From: an uncultured Chitinophagaceae bacterium
Lineage (GTDB): Bacteria > Bacteroidota > Bacteroidia > Chitinophagales > Chitinophagaceae
Direction of reading: 5' to 3'
DNA: 19,434 nucleotides
Assembly: GCA_937900675.1 (NCBI GenBank)
Contig: CALCEA010000117.1
Coordinates: forward strand, 1 to 19,434
Below are positions 1-6,426 of the stretch, one piece after another. The first letter of the stretch is position 1. Every line of letters begins with the position of its first letter. The notes below the pieces were generated by a model that ran no database searches, had not been told where the DNA came from, and saw only the letters and a list, made by a program, of their open reading frames with translations. The position numbers and the translations under genes are program-made.

Positions 1-806
1 CCTTTGATTATATTACAAAGAACAATTACGATTTTAAAAACAATCAGATGCATGCTTATATGGCTACTAACTTGTATCTGAACCATCAGCAATCTGCTAA
101 AGCGTTGGCGATAGTAAATGAGCTTAACGATAGCGATGCTTATTTAAAACTTCCTTTCTGGCAATTAGAATTAGGCTATGCTAATTTGAATGAACTAAAA
201 CTAGATAAGGCACAAAAAGCATTTACTGAATTCATAGCCACATTCAAAGGCAATTTCTATATCAAAGACGCTTATGAAAGATTAAGCTGGATTGCTTACT
301 TGCAAGGCGATATGAGAAAAGCAAATGCATATAGAGCGTCTGTATTAAAATATGGCAATCAAATTACCGATGCAGATAAGCAAGCTTACCAAAATGCTAA
401 ATCTGGTCAATGGCCAAATCCTATTTTATTAAAAGCAAGATTATTAAGTGATGGAGGATATCAATCTCAGGCCTTAAATACCTTGGCAGGTAAAACCAGT
501 ATTGATTTCCCATCAGAATCTGAGAAAACAGAATTCGCATATAGATTAGGAAGAATTTATGATTTGATGGGTCAGGATGATCAAGCTATTAAGTTTTACA
601 GCTCTGCCATTGAAAAAGGCGCTGACCTAACAGACTATTTTGCAGCTAGAGCAGCCCTTCAAATTGGACTGATTTACGAACAAAAAAATGTTTTTACAAA
701 GGCTATTCAATATTTTAATACCTGTATTGAGATGAAAAACCACGCATTCAAGAATTCCTTGGATCAAAAAGCAAAATCAGGTATTCAAAGATGTCTTAAA
801 CAATAG
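1..806 (+). CDS. TPR-repeat protein, C-terminal part (5' end outside window)
   Basis: The reading frame is open from the window edge (first full codon at position 3) through the in-frame ATG at 48 to the TAG at 804-806, so about 267 C-terminal residues are visible and the true start lies upstream. The sequence is helical and shows tetratricopeptide-like helix pairs, for example the stretches with LGYANLNELKLDKAQKAF and LGRIYDLMGQDDQAIKFY, where small residues and aromatic caps sit at TPR spacing. TPR arrays are protein-protein interaction scaffolds; the partner cannot be told from this part. No membrane segment is seen in the visible part, and a signal peptide would lie in the missing part. 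It ends 16 bases before recN and is probably co-transcribed with it. The TPR assignment is fairly safe, a specific function is not. Confidence 0.75.
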   Translation, partial: FDYITKNNYDFKNNQMHAYMATNLYLNHQQSAKALAIVNELNDSDAYLKLPFWQLELGYANLNELKLDKAQKAFTEFIATFKGNFYIKDAYERLSWIAYLQGDMRKANAYRASVLKYGNQITDADKQAYQNAKSGQWPNPILLKARLLSDGGYQSQALNTLAGKTSIDFPSESEKTEFAYRLGRIYDLMGQDDQAIKFYSSAIEKGADLTDYFAARAALQIGLIYEQKNVFTKAIQYFNTCIEMKNHAFKNSLDQKAKSGIQRCLKQ

Positions 807-822
807 TATCTTGCAGTAGTAG

Positions 823-2475
823 ATGTTACAGAAATTAGACATACAGAATTATATTTTAATCGATGAATTAAGCATTGATTTATCCAAGCAATTATCTGTG
901 ATCACAGGTGAAACCGGAGCAGGTAAAAGTATTATTATGGGTGCCCTAGGTTTAATCTTGGGCGACAGAGCCGATAGTTCGGTTTGTAGAAACCCCGAGA
1001 AAAAATGTTTTATCGAAGGCACATTTCATTTGACTAATACAGATCAATACAAAGCTTTTTTTGAAGAAAATGATATTGACTTATCGGATGAATTAATTAT
1101 TAGAAGAGAAATAAGTGCTCAAGGAAAATCCAGAGCTTTTATCAATGACACTCCTATTAATTTAAATGAGTTAAAACAATTAACAAGTCAATTAGTAGAT
1201 CTACACCAACAATTTGATACCTTAAGTTTGGGCGATACCGATTTTCAAAGATCCGTAATCGATGCATTGGCTGGATTGCATAAAGACCTTACACCCTATC
1301 AATTCAGCTTTACTAATTGGAAAGAAAAAGAAAAAAAGCTGCAACAATTAATAGAGCAAAAAGCAGCATTTGATCAAACAGAAAGCTATAAGCAACATTT
1401 ATTAGAAGAGCTAGCTGCATTAGATTTAAAAGAAGACGAATTAGAAAACATAGAACAGGAATTAAAGTTTTTAGAAAACGCTGTTACTATTAAATCACAA
1501 TTGGATGCCAGCGTGCAAGCATTAGATAGTTCAGACAATCCAATTGTTCAGCAAATCAAACAAATTGCCAATAACCTTGAAGGTATTAGTAAATGGCAGC
1601 CAGAATTTGATGGTTTATTGATTAGATTAAAAGCAGCACAAATAGAACTGGTAGATATTGCTTCTGAATTAGAAAGATGGCAGGATAAAATTGATTTTGA
1701 TGAAAACAAAATCATCACCCTACAAGAAAGGTTATCTGCTGGCTATAGTTTGCAGAAAAAACATAAGGTTCAAAGCACTAAAGAACTATTGGCTATTCAA
1801 CAACAATTAAAAATAGACTTACAAGCGGTCTTGAATATTGGTGAAGAAATTGATGCATTAGAAAAACAAGTTGCTACTGATGCTCAAGAAGTGAAAAAGC
1901 AAGCAGCTCAATTATCTACACAAAGAAATAAACAAGTAGAACCATTTACCAAAAAAGTGAATAGCTTATTAAAGCAAGTGGGTATGCCGAATGCTTCAAT
2001 TAAAGTAATGATTGAAACTATCCCCTACACTATTTACGGACAAGACAAAGTAGATATTTTATTTGATGCGAATAACATGAATAAGTATGAGCCTATTCGT
2101 AAAGTAGCGAGTGGTGGTGAATTAAGTAGATTAATGTTATGTATTAAATCTTTAGTGGCTCAGTCCATGGATTTACCTACTATGATATTTGATGAGATTG
2201 ACACAGGTATTTCTGGAGAGCCTGCAAAACAAGTAGGTATTTTATTACAAGATTTAGGCGCTAAAAGACAGGTGCTTTGTATTACACATCAACCTCAGAT
2301 TGCAGCCAAGGGGCATAGCCATTTATATGTTTATAAAGAACAAAAAGGCAGTGCCACCAATACCCATCTTAAAACATTATCTCAAGAAGAACGCATTCAG
2401 CATATTGCTCGTATGATTGGCGGAGATCCCCCATCCAAAACAGCTTTAGAAAATGCAAAAGAGCTTTTAGCATAA
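823..2475 (+). CDS. recN: DNA repair protein RecN (SMC-like ATPase)
   Basis: RecN is a cytoplasmic SMC-family ATPase that helps recombinational repair of double-strand breaks. The 550-residue length fits the family. The N-terminal half-ATPase carries a Walker A motif GETGAGKS at residues 29-36. The middle (about 160-380) is rich in Glu, Lys, Gln and Leu, as expected for the short coiled-coil arms. The C-terminal half-ATPase has the signature SGGELSR at 430-436 and Walker B MIFDEIDTGISG at 454-465, followed by the typical ITHQPQIAAKG segment. The ATG at 823 places the usual LxxLxIxNYxLIDEL opening at the N-terminus. It sits 16 bases after a TPR gene and 33 bases before fabI, suggesting one transcript. 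Nothing looks damaged. Confidence 0.97.
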   Translation: MLQKLDIQNYILIDELSIDLSKQLSVITGETGAGKSIIMGALGLILGDRADSSVCRNPEKKCFIEGTFHLTNTDQYKAFFEENDIDLSDELIIRREISAQGKSRAFINDTPINLNELKQLTSQLVDLHQQFDTLSLGDTDFQRSVIDALAGLHKDLTPYQFSFTNWKEKEKKLQQLIEQKAAFDQTESYKQHLLEELAALDLKEDELENIEQELKFLENAVTIKSQLDASVQALDSSDNPIVQQIKQIANNLEGISKWQPEFDGLLIRLKAAQIELVDIASELERWQDKIDFDENKIITLQERLSAGYSLQKKHKVQSTKELLAIQQQLKIDLQAVLNIGEEIDALEKQVATDAQEVKKQAAQLSTQRNKQVEPFTKKVNSLLKQVGMPNASIKVMIETIPYTIYGQDKVDILFDANNMNKYEPIRKVASGGELSRLMLCIKSLVAQSMDLPTMIFDEIDTGISGEPAKQVGILLQDLGAKRQVLCITHQPQIAAKGHSHLYVYKEQKGSATNTHLKTLSQEERIQHIARMIGGDPPSKTALENAKELLA

Positions 2476-2508
2476 TTATACTATTTTTACAAGACTAAAT
2501 AACCCAAT

Positions 2509-3330
2509 ATGGCTTACAATTTATTAAAAGGAAAAAGAGGTATTATTACTGGTGCTTTAGATAGCAACTCTATTGCTTGGAAAGTGGCAGAAAAAGCACA
2601 CGAAGAAGGTGCAACATTTGTTTTAACCAATGCACCTATTGCTATGCGTATGGGTGAAATTAACGGCTTGGCTGAAAAGACCAATTCTAAGATTGTTCCT
2701 GCTGATGCTACTAGCGTAGAAGAATTAACTACTTTGTTTACAGAGTCACAACAAATATTAGGTGGTAAAATTGATTTCGTATTACACTCTATTGGTATGA
2801 GTGTAAATATTAGAAAGAAAATTGCTTACCCAGAATTGAATTACGATTACTATGCTAAAGGTGTAGATGTTTCTGCAATGTCTTTACATAAAATGTTAAG
2901 CGTTGCTTATAATATGGATGCTTTGAATGAAGAAGCTAGTGTGGTGGCTTTAACTTATGCAGCTGCTCAAAGAACTTATCCATTCTACACAGATATGGCA
3001 GATATCAAAGCTTTATTAGAATCTATTGCTCGTAGCTTTGGTTACCATTATGGTTTAAAGAAAAGAGTTCGTGTAAATACTGTTTCTCAATCTCCTACTA
3101 AAACAACTGCAGGAACGGGCATCAAAGGTTTTGGTGATTTCTTTGATTATGCAGATGCGATTGCTCCATTAGGAAATGCAAGTGCAGAAGATTGTGCAAA
3201 TTACTGTATCACTTTATTCTCTGATTTAACCAAGATGGTGACTATGCAAAATTTATTCCATGATGGAGGCTACTCTACAACTGGCGTAAGTGACTTAATC
3301 ATGCAAAAAGCTGGTATCACAGAAGGATAA
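2509..3330 (+). CDS. fabI: Enoyl-[acyl-carrier-protein] reductase (NADH), FabI type
   Basis: FabI performs the last reduction of each fatty-acid elongation cycle, turning trans-2-enoyl-ACP into acyl-ACP with NAD(P)H in the cytoplasm. The 273-residue protein is a divergent short-chain dehydrogenase. Its N-terminus reads KGKRGIITGALDSNSIAW, matching the FabI dinucleotide-binding loop, which has serine/asparagine where classical SDRs have GxxxGxG. The catalytic set is visible: Y150, then Y160 and K167 in the Y-x6-K spacing that separates FabI from ordinary SDRs (Y-x3-K). The C-terminal VTMQNLFHDGGYSTTG resembles the end of the family fold. It follows recN by 33 bases and precedes the SemiSWEET gene by 17. 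The FabI identity is strong; cofactor preference cannot be read directly. Confidence 0.96.
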   Translation: MAYNLLKGKRGIITGALDSNSIAWKVAEKAHEEGATFVLTNAPIAMRMGEINGLAEKTNSKIVPADATSVEELTTLFTESQQILGGKIDFVLHSIGMSVNIRKKIAYPELNYDYYAKGVDVSAMSLHKMLSVAYNMDALNEEASVVALTYAAAQRTYPFYTDMADIKALLESIARSFGYHYGLKKRVRVNTVSQSPTKTTAGTGIKGFGDFFDYADAIAPLGNASAEDCANYCITLFSDLTKMVTMQNLFHDGGYSTTGVSDLIMQKAGITEG

Positions 3331-3347
3331 TATAAATTACCCCCACT

Positions 3348-3620
3348 ATGAGCAAAAAAGAAATCAATCCAAAACTAGTTGAATCCATTGGTTACCTTGG
3401 ATCACTATTAAGTTGTATCACATTTGTTCCACAGGTATACTTATCTTGGAAATCACATAGTGTAGGCGACTTAAGTTTATTAATGGTATTGATTGTAAAC
3501 TTTAGCTGTATTGTTTGGTTAACTTATGCTTACTTAATTAAAAGTCGTCCAGTGTTAATTGCTAATAGTATTGTATTAGCGTTAAGCTTAATGCTATTGT
3601 ATTTTAAATTGACTTTTTAA
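3348..3620 (+). CDS. SemiSWEET-family sugar transporter (PQ-loop)
   Basis: A 90-residue inner-membrane protein with three predicted membrane helices (about residues 12-31, 43-63 and 68-87). SemiSWEETs dimerise into a six-helix pore that lets sugars cross the membrane passively. The PQ motif lies at P28-Q29 in FVPQVYLSWKSHSVGDLS, which is the family hallmark. A tryptophan (W57) in helix 2 and an asparagine (N73) in helix 3 fall at the 16-residue spacing of the family's sugar-pocket residues. The length is normal. It is the last gene of the plus-strand run, 17 bases after fabI, and is followed directly by a strong hairpin terminator. The sugar carried is unknown. Confidence 0.9.
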   Translation: MSKKEINPKLVESIGYLGSLLSCITFVPQVYLSWKSHSVGDLSLLMVLIVNFSCIVWLTYAYLIKSRPVLIANSIVLALSLMLLYFKLTF

Positions 3621-3634
3621 GAATATTTTTCGAT

Positions 3635-3670
3635 AAAAAAAGAGGTCGCAAATTGCGACCTCTTTTTTTT
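3635..3670. terminator. Bidirectional intrinsic terminator between convergent genes
   Basis: A near-perfect palindrome: GAGGTCGC (3642-3649), a 5-base centre, and GCGACCTC (3655-3662), flanked by an A-run on the left and a T-run on the right. It gives a GC-rich stem plus a U-tract on either strand. It lies between the stop of the SemiSWEET gene (plus strand) and the end of the DUF2795-like gene (minus strand), so it can serve both. Confidence 0.95.
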
Positions 3671-3688
3671 ACTTCAACGAAAATGAAA

Positions 3689-3910
3689 CTAATACTCGTC
3701 CTCGTTGAACATGAAATCTTCTTGGCTTGGATAATCAGGCCAAATATCTTCGATACTTTCAAATACTTCTCCTTCGTCTTCTAACTCTTGTAAATTTTCC
3801 ACTACTTCTATAGGGGCACCGCTCCTAATGGAGTAGTCAATTAATTCATCTTTGGTTGCAGGCCAAGGAGCTTCTTCTAAATAGCTAGCTAATTCTAATG
3901 TCCAAAACAT
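3689..3910 (-). CDS. Small acidic DUF2795-like protein
   Basis: A 73-residue, strongly acidic protein (pI clearly low: many Asp and Glu, C-terminus EDFMFNEDEY). It contains the segment APWPATKDELIDYSIRSGAP followed by VVENLQELEDEGEVFESIEDI, which fits the DUF2795 pattern of a short helical domain (aromatic-Pro-Ala-x-K-x-E-Leu-Ile, then a Leu-rich helix). Proteins very like it recur as single small genes across Bacteroidota, from memory of the family. Function is unknown, and no signal peptide or membrane segment is present. It has its own well-formed promoter (3927-3957) and converges on the SemiSWEET gene through a shared terminator. The family name is likely but rests on motif memory. Confidence 0.85.
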   Translation of the reverse strand: MFWTLELASYLEEAPWPATKDELIDYSIRSGAPIEVVENLQELEDEGEVFESIEDIWPDYPSQEDFMFNEDEY

Positions 3911-3926
3911 AGTAATGGTTTTTTTG

Positions 3927-3957
3927 CAAAAGTAGCCGTATTAATGATTCTACCAAA
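3927..3957 (-). promoter_or_regulatory. Bacteroidota-type promoter of the DUF2795-like gene
   Basis: On the minus strand the -33 element TTTG (3954-3957) and the -7 element TACTTTTG (3927-3934, matching TAnnTTTG) are separated by 19 bases. The -7 element ends 16 bases before the ATG at 3910, predicting a leader of about 10 bases. Confidence 0.75.
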
Positions 3958-3994
3958 TCTGTTTTTTCTACAACCTATAAACATTTGGCTAAAT

Positions 3995-4027
3995 TTTGTC
4001 AAAATTGGCATGGTTATCTTAGGTTTG
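3995..4027 (+). promoter_or_regulatory. Bacteroidota-type promoter of the LolD-like gene, nearly leaderless
   Basis: TTTG at 3995-3998 and TAGGTTTG at 4020-4027 (matching TAnnTTTG) are separated by 21 bases. Only four bases lie between the end of the -7 element and the ATG at 4032, so transcription would begin at or next to the start codon. Confidence 0.7.
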
Positions 4028-4031
4028 TGGT

Positions 4032-4700
4032 ATGGAGGCAGCACCAAAACTACTAGTAGCCAAGGACCTATATAAAAACTATGGCCCTATTCCCGTTCTA
4101 AAGGGGGTTTCTTTGGAGGTATCCAAAGGAGAACTAGTATCCATTGTTGGGGCTTCAGGGGCCGGAAAATCGACCCTATTATATGTTGCAAGCAGTTTGG
4201 AAAAGGCCGACAAAGGCAGCTTGTTTTTTGAGGGACAAGATATTGCCCAATTAAACAATAAGGCATTGGCTAAATATCGCAATGAGCATATCGGATTTGT
4301 TTTTCAGTTTCACCATTTACTTCCCGAATTTACCGCCCTTGAAAATATTTGCATTCCGGGTTGGATTGCCAAAAGATCTAAAAAAGAACTAGACAAGAAG
4401 GCCATGGAATTATTGAATTTTATGGGACTTGCAGATAAAGCGAGTAAAAAGCCCAATAGTTTATCTGGCGGAGAGCAGCAAAGAGTTGCTGTAGCTAGGG
4501 CACTCATCAATGACCCTCATTTAATTTTTGCAGACGAACCAACTGGAAATTTAGATAGTGAAAATGCACATGCATTACACGAACTATTTATTCAATTACG
4601 TGACACCATGCATCAAAGTTTTTTGATTGTGACACATAATGAATCTCTTGCCAATATGAGCAATAGAAAATTAATTATGAAAGACGGGGTTATACTCTAG
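4032..4700 (+). CDS. lolD: ABC transporter ATP-binding protein, LolD-like
   Basis: A 222-residue ABC ATPase of the LolD/MacB/FtsE class, which drives transporters that move lipoproteins or other substrates out of the inner membrane. All nucleotide-binding motifs are intact: Walker A GASGAGKS at 40-47, a Q-loop in FVFQFHHLLPEF, signature LSGGEQQR at 144-151, Walker B LIFADE at 164-169 followed by PTGNLD, and the H-loop histidine H202. LolD-like features are the short length and the HHLLPEFTALEN segment. No permease gene is adjacent, so the LolD name is a best fit and not proved; another member of the class is possible. The start at 4032 is the only suitable ATG; its promoter implies an almost leaderless mRNA. 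The last 11 bases overlap the end of the convergent adenosyltransferase gene. Confidence 0.9.
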   Translation: MEAAPKLLVAKDLYKNYGPIPVLKGVSLEVSKGELVSIVGASGAGKSTLLYVASSLEKADKGSLFFEGQDIAQLNNKALAKYRNEHIGFVFQFHHLLPEFTALENICIPGWIAKRSKKELDKKAMELLNFMGLADKASKKPNSLSGGEQQRVAVARALINDPHLIFADEPTGNLDSENAHALHELFIQLRDTMHQSFLIVTHNESLANMSNRKLIMKDGVIL

Positions 4701-5244
4701 CTTTCCAAGGCTTATCTTGCACACCATTTAAGTGTCCGATATATCTAGCTAGTACAAATAAGTAATCGCTTAGTCTATTTAAATACTTGATCACTAAAGG
4801 ATCAACAAATAAATCTTCTTCTTGTAAATTCACGCACCAACGCTCTGCTCTTCTACAAACACATCTTGCAACATGCGTAGTAGAGATGGTCACATGTCCA
4901 ACTGGAAGAATAAAAGATTTCATGGGTGCAAGCACTTCATTCATTTGATCCATCTCTTTTTCCAAGTTGGCAATATCTTCTTCTTTTAAATCAGGAATTT
5001 TTAAATGTGGTTCTTTGTCTGGATCACAAGCTAATGAAGAACCCACAGTGAATAATCTATCCTGCACTTCGTTTAATACTTTTTGAATAGCAGGATTTGC
5101 ACACATATCACTCACTAAACCAACATAAGAGTTTAGCTCATCAACCGTTCCATAAGATTCAATTCTGATATGACTTTTAGGCACTTTAGTACCTCCAATC
5201 AATGAGGTCTTTCCTTCGTCTCCTGCTTTTGTATAAATTTTCAT
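4690..5244 (-). CDS. PduO-type cob(I)alamin adenosyltransferase
   Basis: This enzyme transfers the adenosyl group of ATP to cob(I)alamin, making coenzyme B12 in the cytoplasm. The 184-residue protein has the ATP-binding N-terminus IYTKAGDEGKTSLIGG (residues 3-18), the ESYGTVDELNSYVG segment (29-42), the HVARCVCRRAER motif (124-135) and YLNRLSDYLFVLAR (154-167); the arginines, N156 and D160 match residues conserved in the family's active site. One departure is at residues 111-116, FILPVG, where the family usually has a second glycine (LPGG). It converges with the LolD-like gene with an 11-base overlap and starts 31 bases downstream of the ABC ATPase gene, so it may be the last gene of a gatC-ABC-adenosyltransferase transcript. 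Identification is strong. Confidence 0.95.
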   Translation of the reverse strand: MKIYTKAGDEGKTSLIGGTKVPKSHIRIESYGTVDELNSYVGLVSDMCANPAIQKVLNEVQDRLFTVGSSLACDPDKEPHLKIPDLKEEDIANLEKEMDQMNEVLAPMKSFILPVGHVTISTTHVARCVCRRAERWCVNLQEEDLFVDPLVIKYLNRLSDYLFVLARYIGHLNGVQDKPWKARV

Positions 5245-5275
5245 AGTGTTACGGTAAATCTACAACTAATAACAA

Positions 5276-5971
5276 CTATTTATGGGTTTTGTTCAAAGTG
5301 TCTGTTTCAATTAAACCATCTCTTAAACGAACCACTCTATGTGCATATTGAGCAATATCTTCTTCGTGGGTAACCAATACTACAGTGTTACCAGCAGCTT
5401 GAATTTTCCCAAACAATTCCATTACTTCAACCGATGTTTTAGAATCTAAATTACCTGTAGGTTCATCTGCTAATAAAATTGATGGATTATTAACCAAAGC
5501 ACGAGCAATTGCCACACGCTGAATTTGACCACCACTCAATTCATTTGATTTATGATGAGATCTTGATGCCAAACCCACTTTCTCCAAAGCAATCATTGCT
5601 CTTTCAATTCTATCTTTCTTAGAGACACCTGCGTACACTAAAGGCAATGCCACATTCTCAGCAGCAGATAATCTTGGCAATAAGTTAAACTGTTGGAATA
5701 CGAATCCAATTTCGATATTTCTGATACCCGCTAATTCATCATCAGACATAGTACTAACATCGTGACCATTCAAATTATAAGTACCTCCGGTTGGAGAGTC
5801 TAAACATCCTAAGATATTCATTAAAGTACTCTTACCACTACCAGATGGTCCCATTAATGCGACATATTCATTTCTATTAATATCCAAGTCAATTCCTTTT
5901 AAAACAGGAATCGCTTGACCAGCCATGTAATAATTTTTTTGAATACCTCTTAATTGAATGACAGATGACAT
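5276..5971 (-). CDS. ABC transporter ATP-binding protein, MacB/LolD type
   Basis: A 231-residue ABC ATPase of the MacB/LolD/FtsE group. Visible motifs are Walker A GPSGSGKS (41-48), Q-loop in FVFQQFNLLPRL (Q93), signature LSGGQ (145-149), Walker B ILLADE (165-170) with PTGNLD after it, and the H-loop H202. The family works with a MacB-like four-helix permease in tripartite efflux or in lipoprotein release; no permease or periplasmic adaptor is next to it here, so the substrate is unknown. It begins 6 bases after the stop of gatC, which points to co-transcription, and ends 31 bases before the adenosyltransferase. The function group is certain, the transporter identity is not. Confidence 0.93.
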   Translation of the reverse strand: MSSVIQLRGIQKNYYMAGQAIPVLKGIDLDINRNEYVALMGPSGSGKSTLMNILGCLDSPTGGTYNLNGHDVSTMSDDELAGIRNIEIGFVFQQFNLLPRLSAAENVALPLVYAGVSKKDRIERAMIALEKVGLASRSHHKSNELSGGQIQRVAIARALVNNPSILLADEPTGNLDSKTSVEVMELFGKIQAAGNTVVLVTHEEDIAQYAHRVVRLRDGLIETDTLNKTHK

Positions 5972-5977
5972 GTTGAA

Positions 5978-6268
5978 TTATTTTCTGATGACTTTTGGAA
6001 CCTTAAAGAAAACACCATCGGTATTAGGCGCATTTTTTAAAGCTTCTTCTCTTGTAATAGAGCCAGCAACGATATCTTCTCTAAGTACATTTACATTACT
6101 ACCCATATGCATTAATGGTTCAGTGCCGGTAGTATCCAAGTTATTTAGTTGTTCTACAAAACCCACTAAATCTTGCATATCTGACACTAATTTGCCCATT
6201 TTTTCGGGTGCCACATTCAATCTTGATAAATGTGCTAAATGACTCACTAGTTTTTCGTCCACTTGCAT
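5978..6268 (-). CDS. gatC: Asp-tRNA(Asn)/Glu-tRNA(Gln) amidotransferase subunit C
   Basis: GatC is the small subunit of the GatCAB complex, which amidates misacylated Glu-tRNA(Gln) or Asp-tRNA(Asn); it wraps around GatA and GatB. I place the start at the ATG at 6268, giving 96 residues beginning MQVDEKLVSHLAHLSRL, the usual GatC opening and length. An in-frame ATG at 6343 would add 25 residues but would place a good promoter inside the gene. The segments FVEQLNNLDTTGTEPL and LREDI, and the C-terminal end with FFKVPKVI, are typical. gatA and gatB are not adjacent. The gene is followed at 6 bases by an ABC ATPase gene. Confidence 0.93.
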   Translation of the reverse strand: MQVDEKLVSHLAHLSRLNVAPEKMGKLVSDMQDLVGFVEQLNNLDTTGTEPLMHMGSNVNVLREDIVAGSITREEALKNAPNTDGVFFKVPKVIRK

Positions 6269-6272
6269 GTTA

Positions 6273-6303
6273 CAAATGTACTCCAAAGACCTTGATAGCC
6301 AAG
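6273..6303 (-). promoter_or_regulatory. Bacteroidota-type promoter of gatC, nearly leaderless
   Basis: On the minus strand TACATTTG (6273-6280, matching TAnnTTTG) lies four bases before the gatC ATG, and a -33 element CTTG (6300-6303) sits 19 bases further upstream. The spacing to the ATG is the same as for the LolD-like gene and supports the start at 6268 over the longer one. Confidence 0.65.
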
Positions 6304-6378
6304 CCGGAATTGTTAAAAGGTCCAAACTGACCATTATTGGCAAAAATTACCCCATCCAAAGGCCTGTTTAAAGATTTT

Positions 6379-6410
6379 TTTGAAAATAGTTGCATAACTA
6401 ACTAATTTTA
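6379..6410 (+). promoter_or_regulatory. Probable promoter of the beta-oxidation enzyme gene
   Basis: TTTG at 6379-6382 and TAATTTTA at 6403-6410 (one mismatch to TAnnTTTG) with a 20-base spacer. The -7 element ends 16 bases before the ATG at 6427, the same distance as for the DUF2795-like gene. Confidence 0.55.
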
Positions 6411-6426
6411 CACAAACGCTTTATTT

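Noticed and set aside
5255..5262. A possible -7 element (TAGATTTA) before the adenosyltransferase gene
   Set aside because: It has a mismatch in the key G and no -33 element at the proper distance, so it is too weak to list as a promoter.
6269..6343. A 25-residue N-terminal extension of GatC from the ATG at 6343
   Set aside because: The extension is unlike GatC N-termini, gives an unusual length, and would contain the probable gatC promoter.
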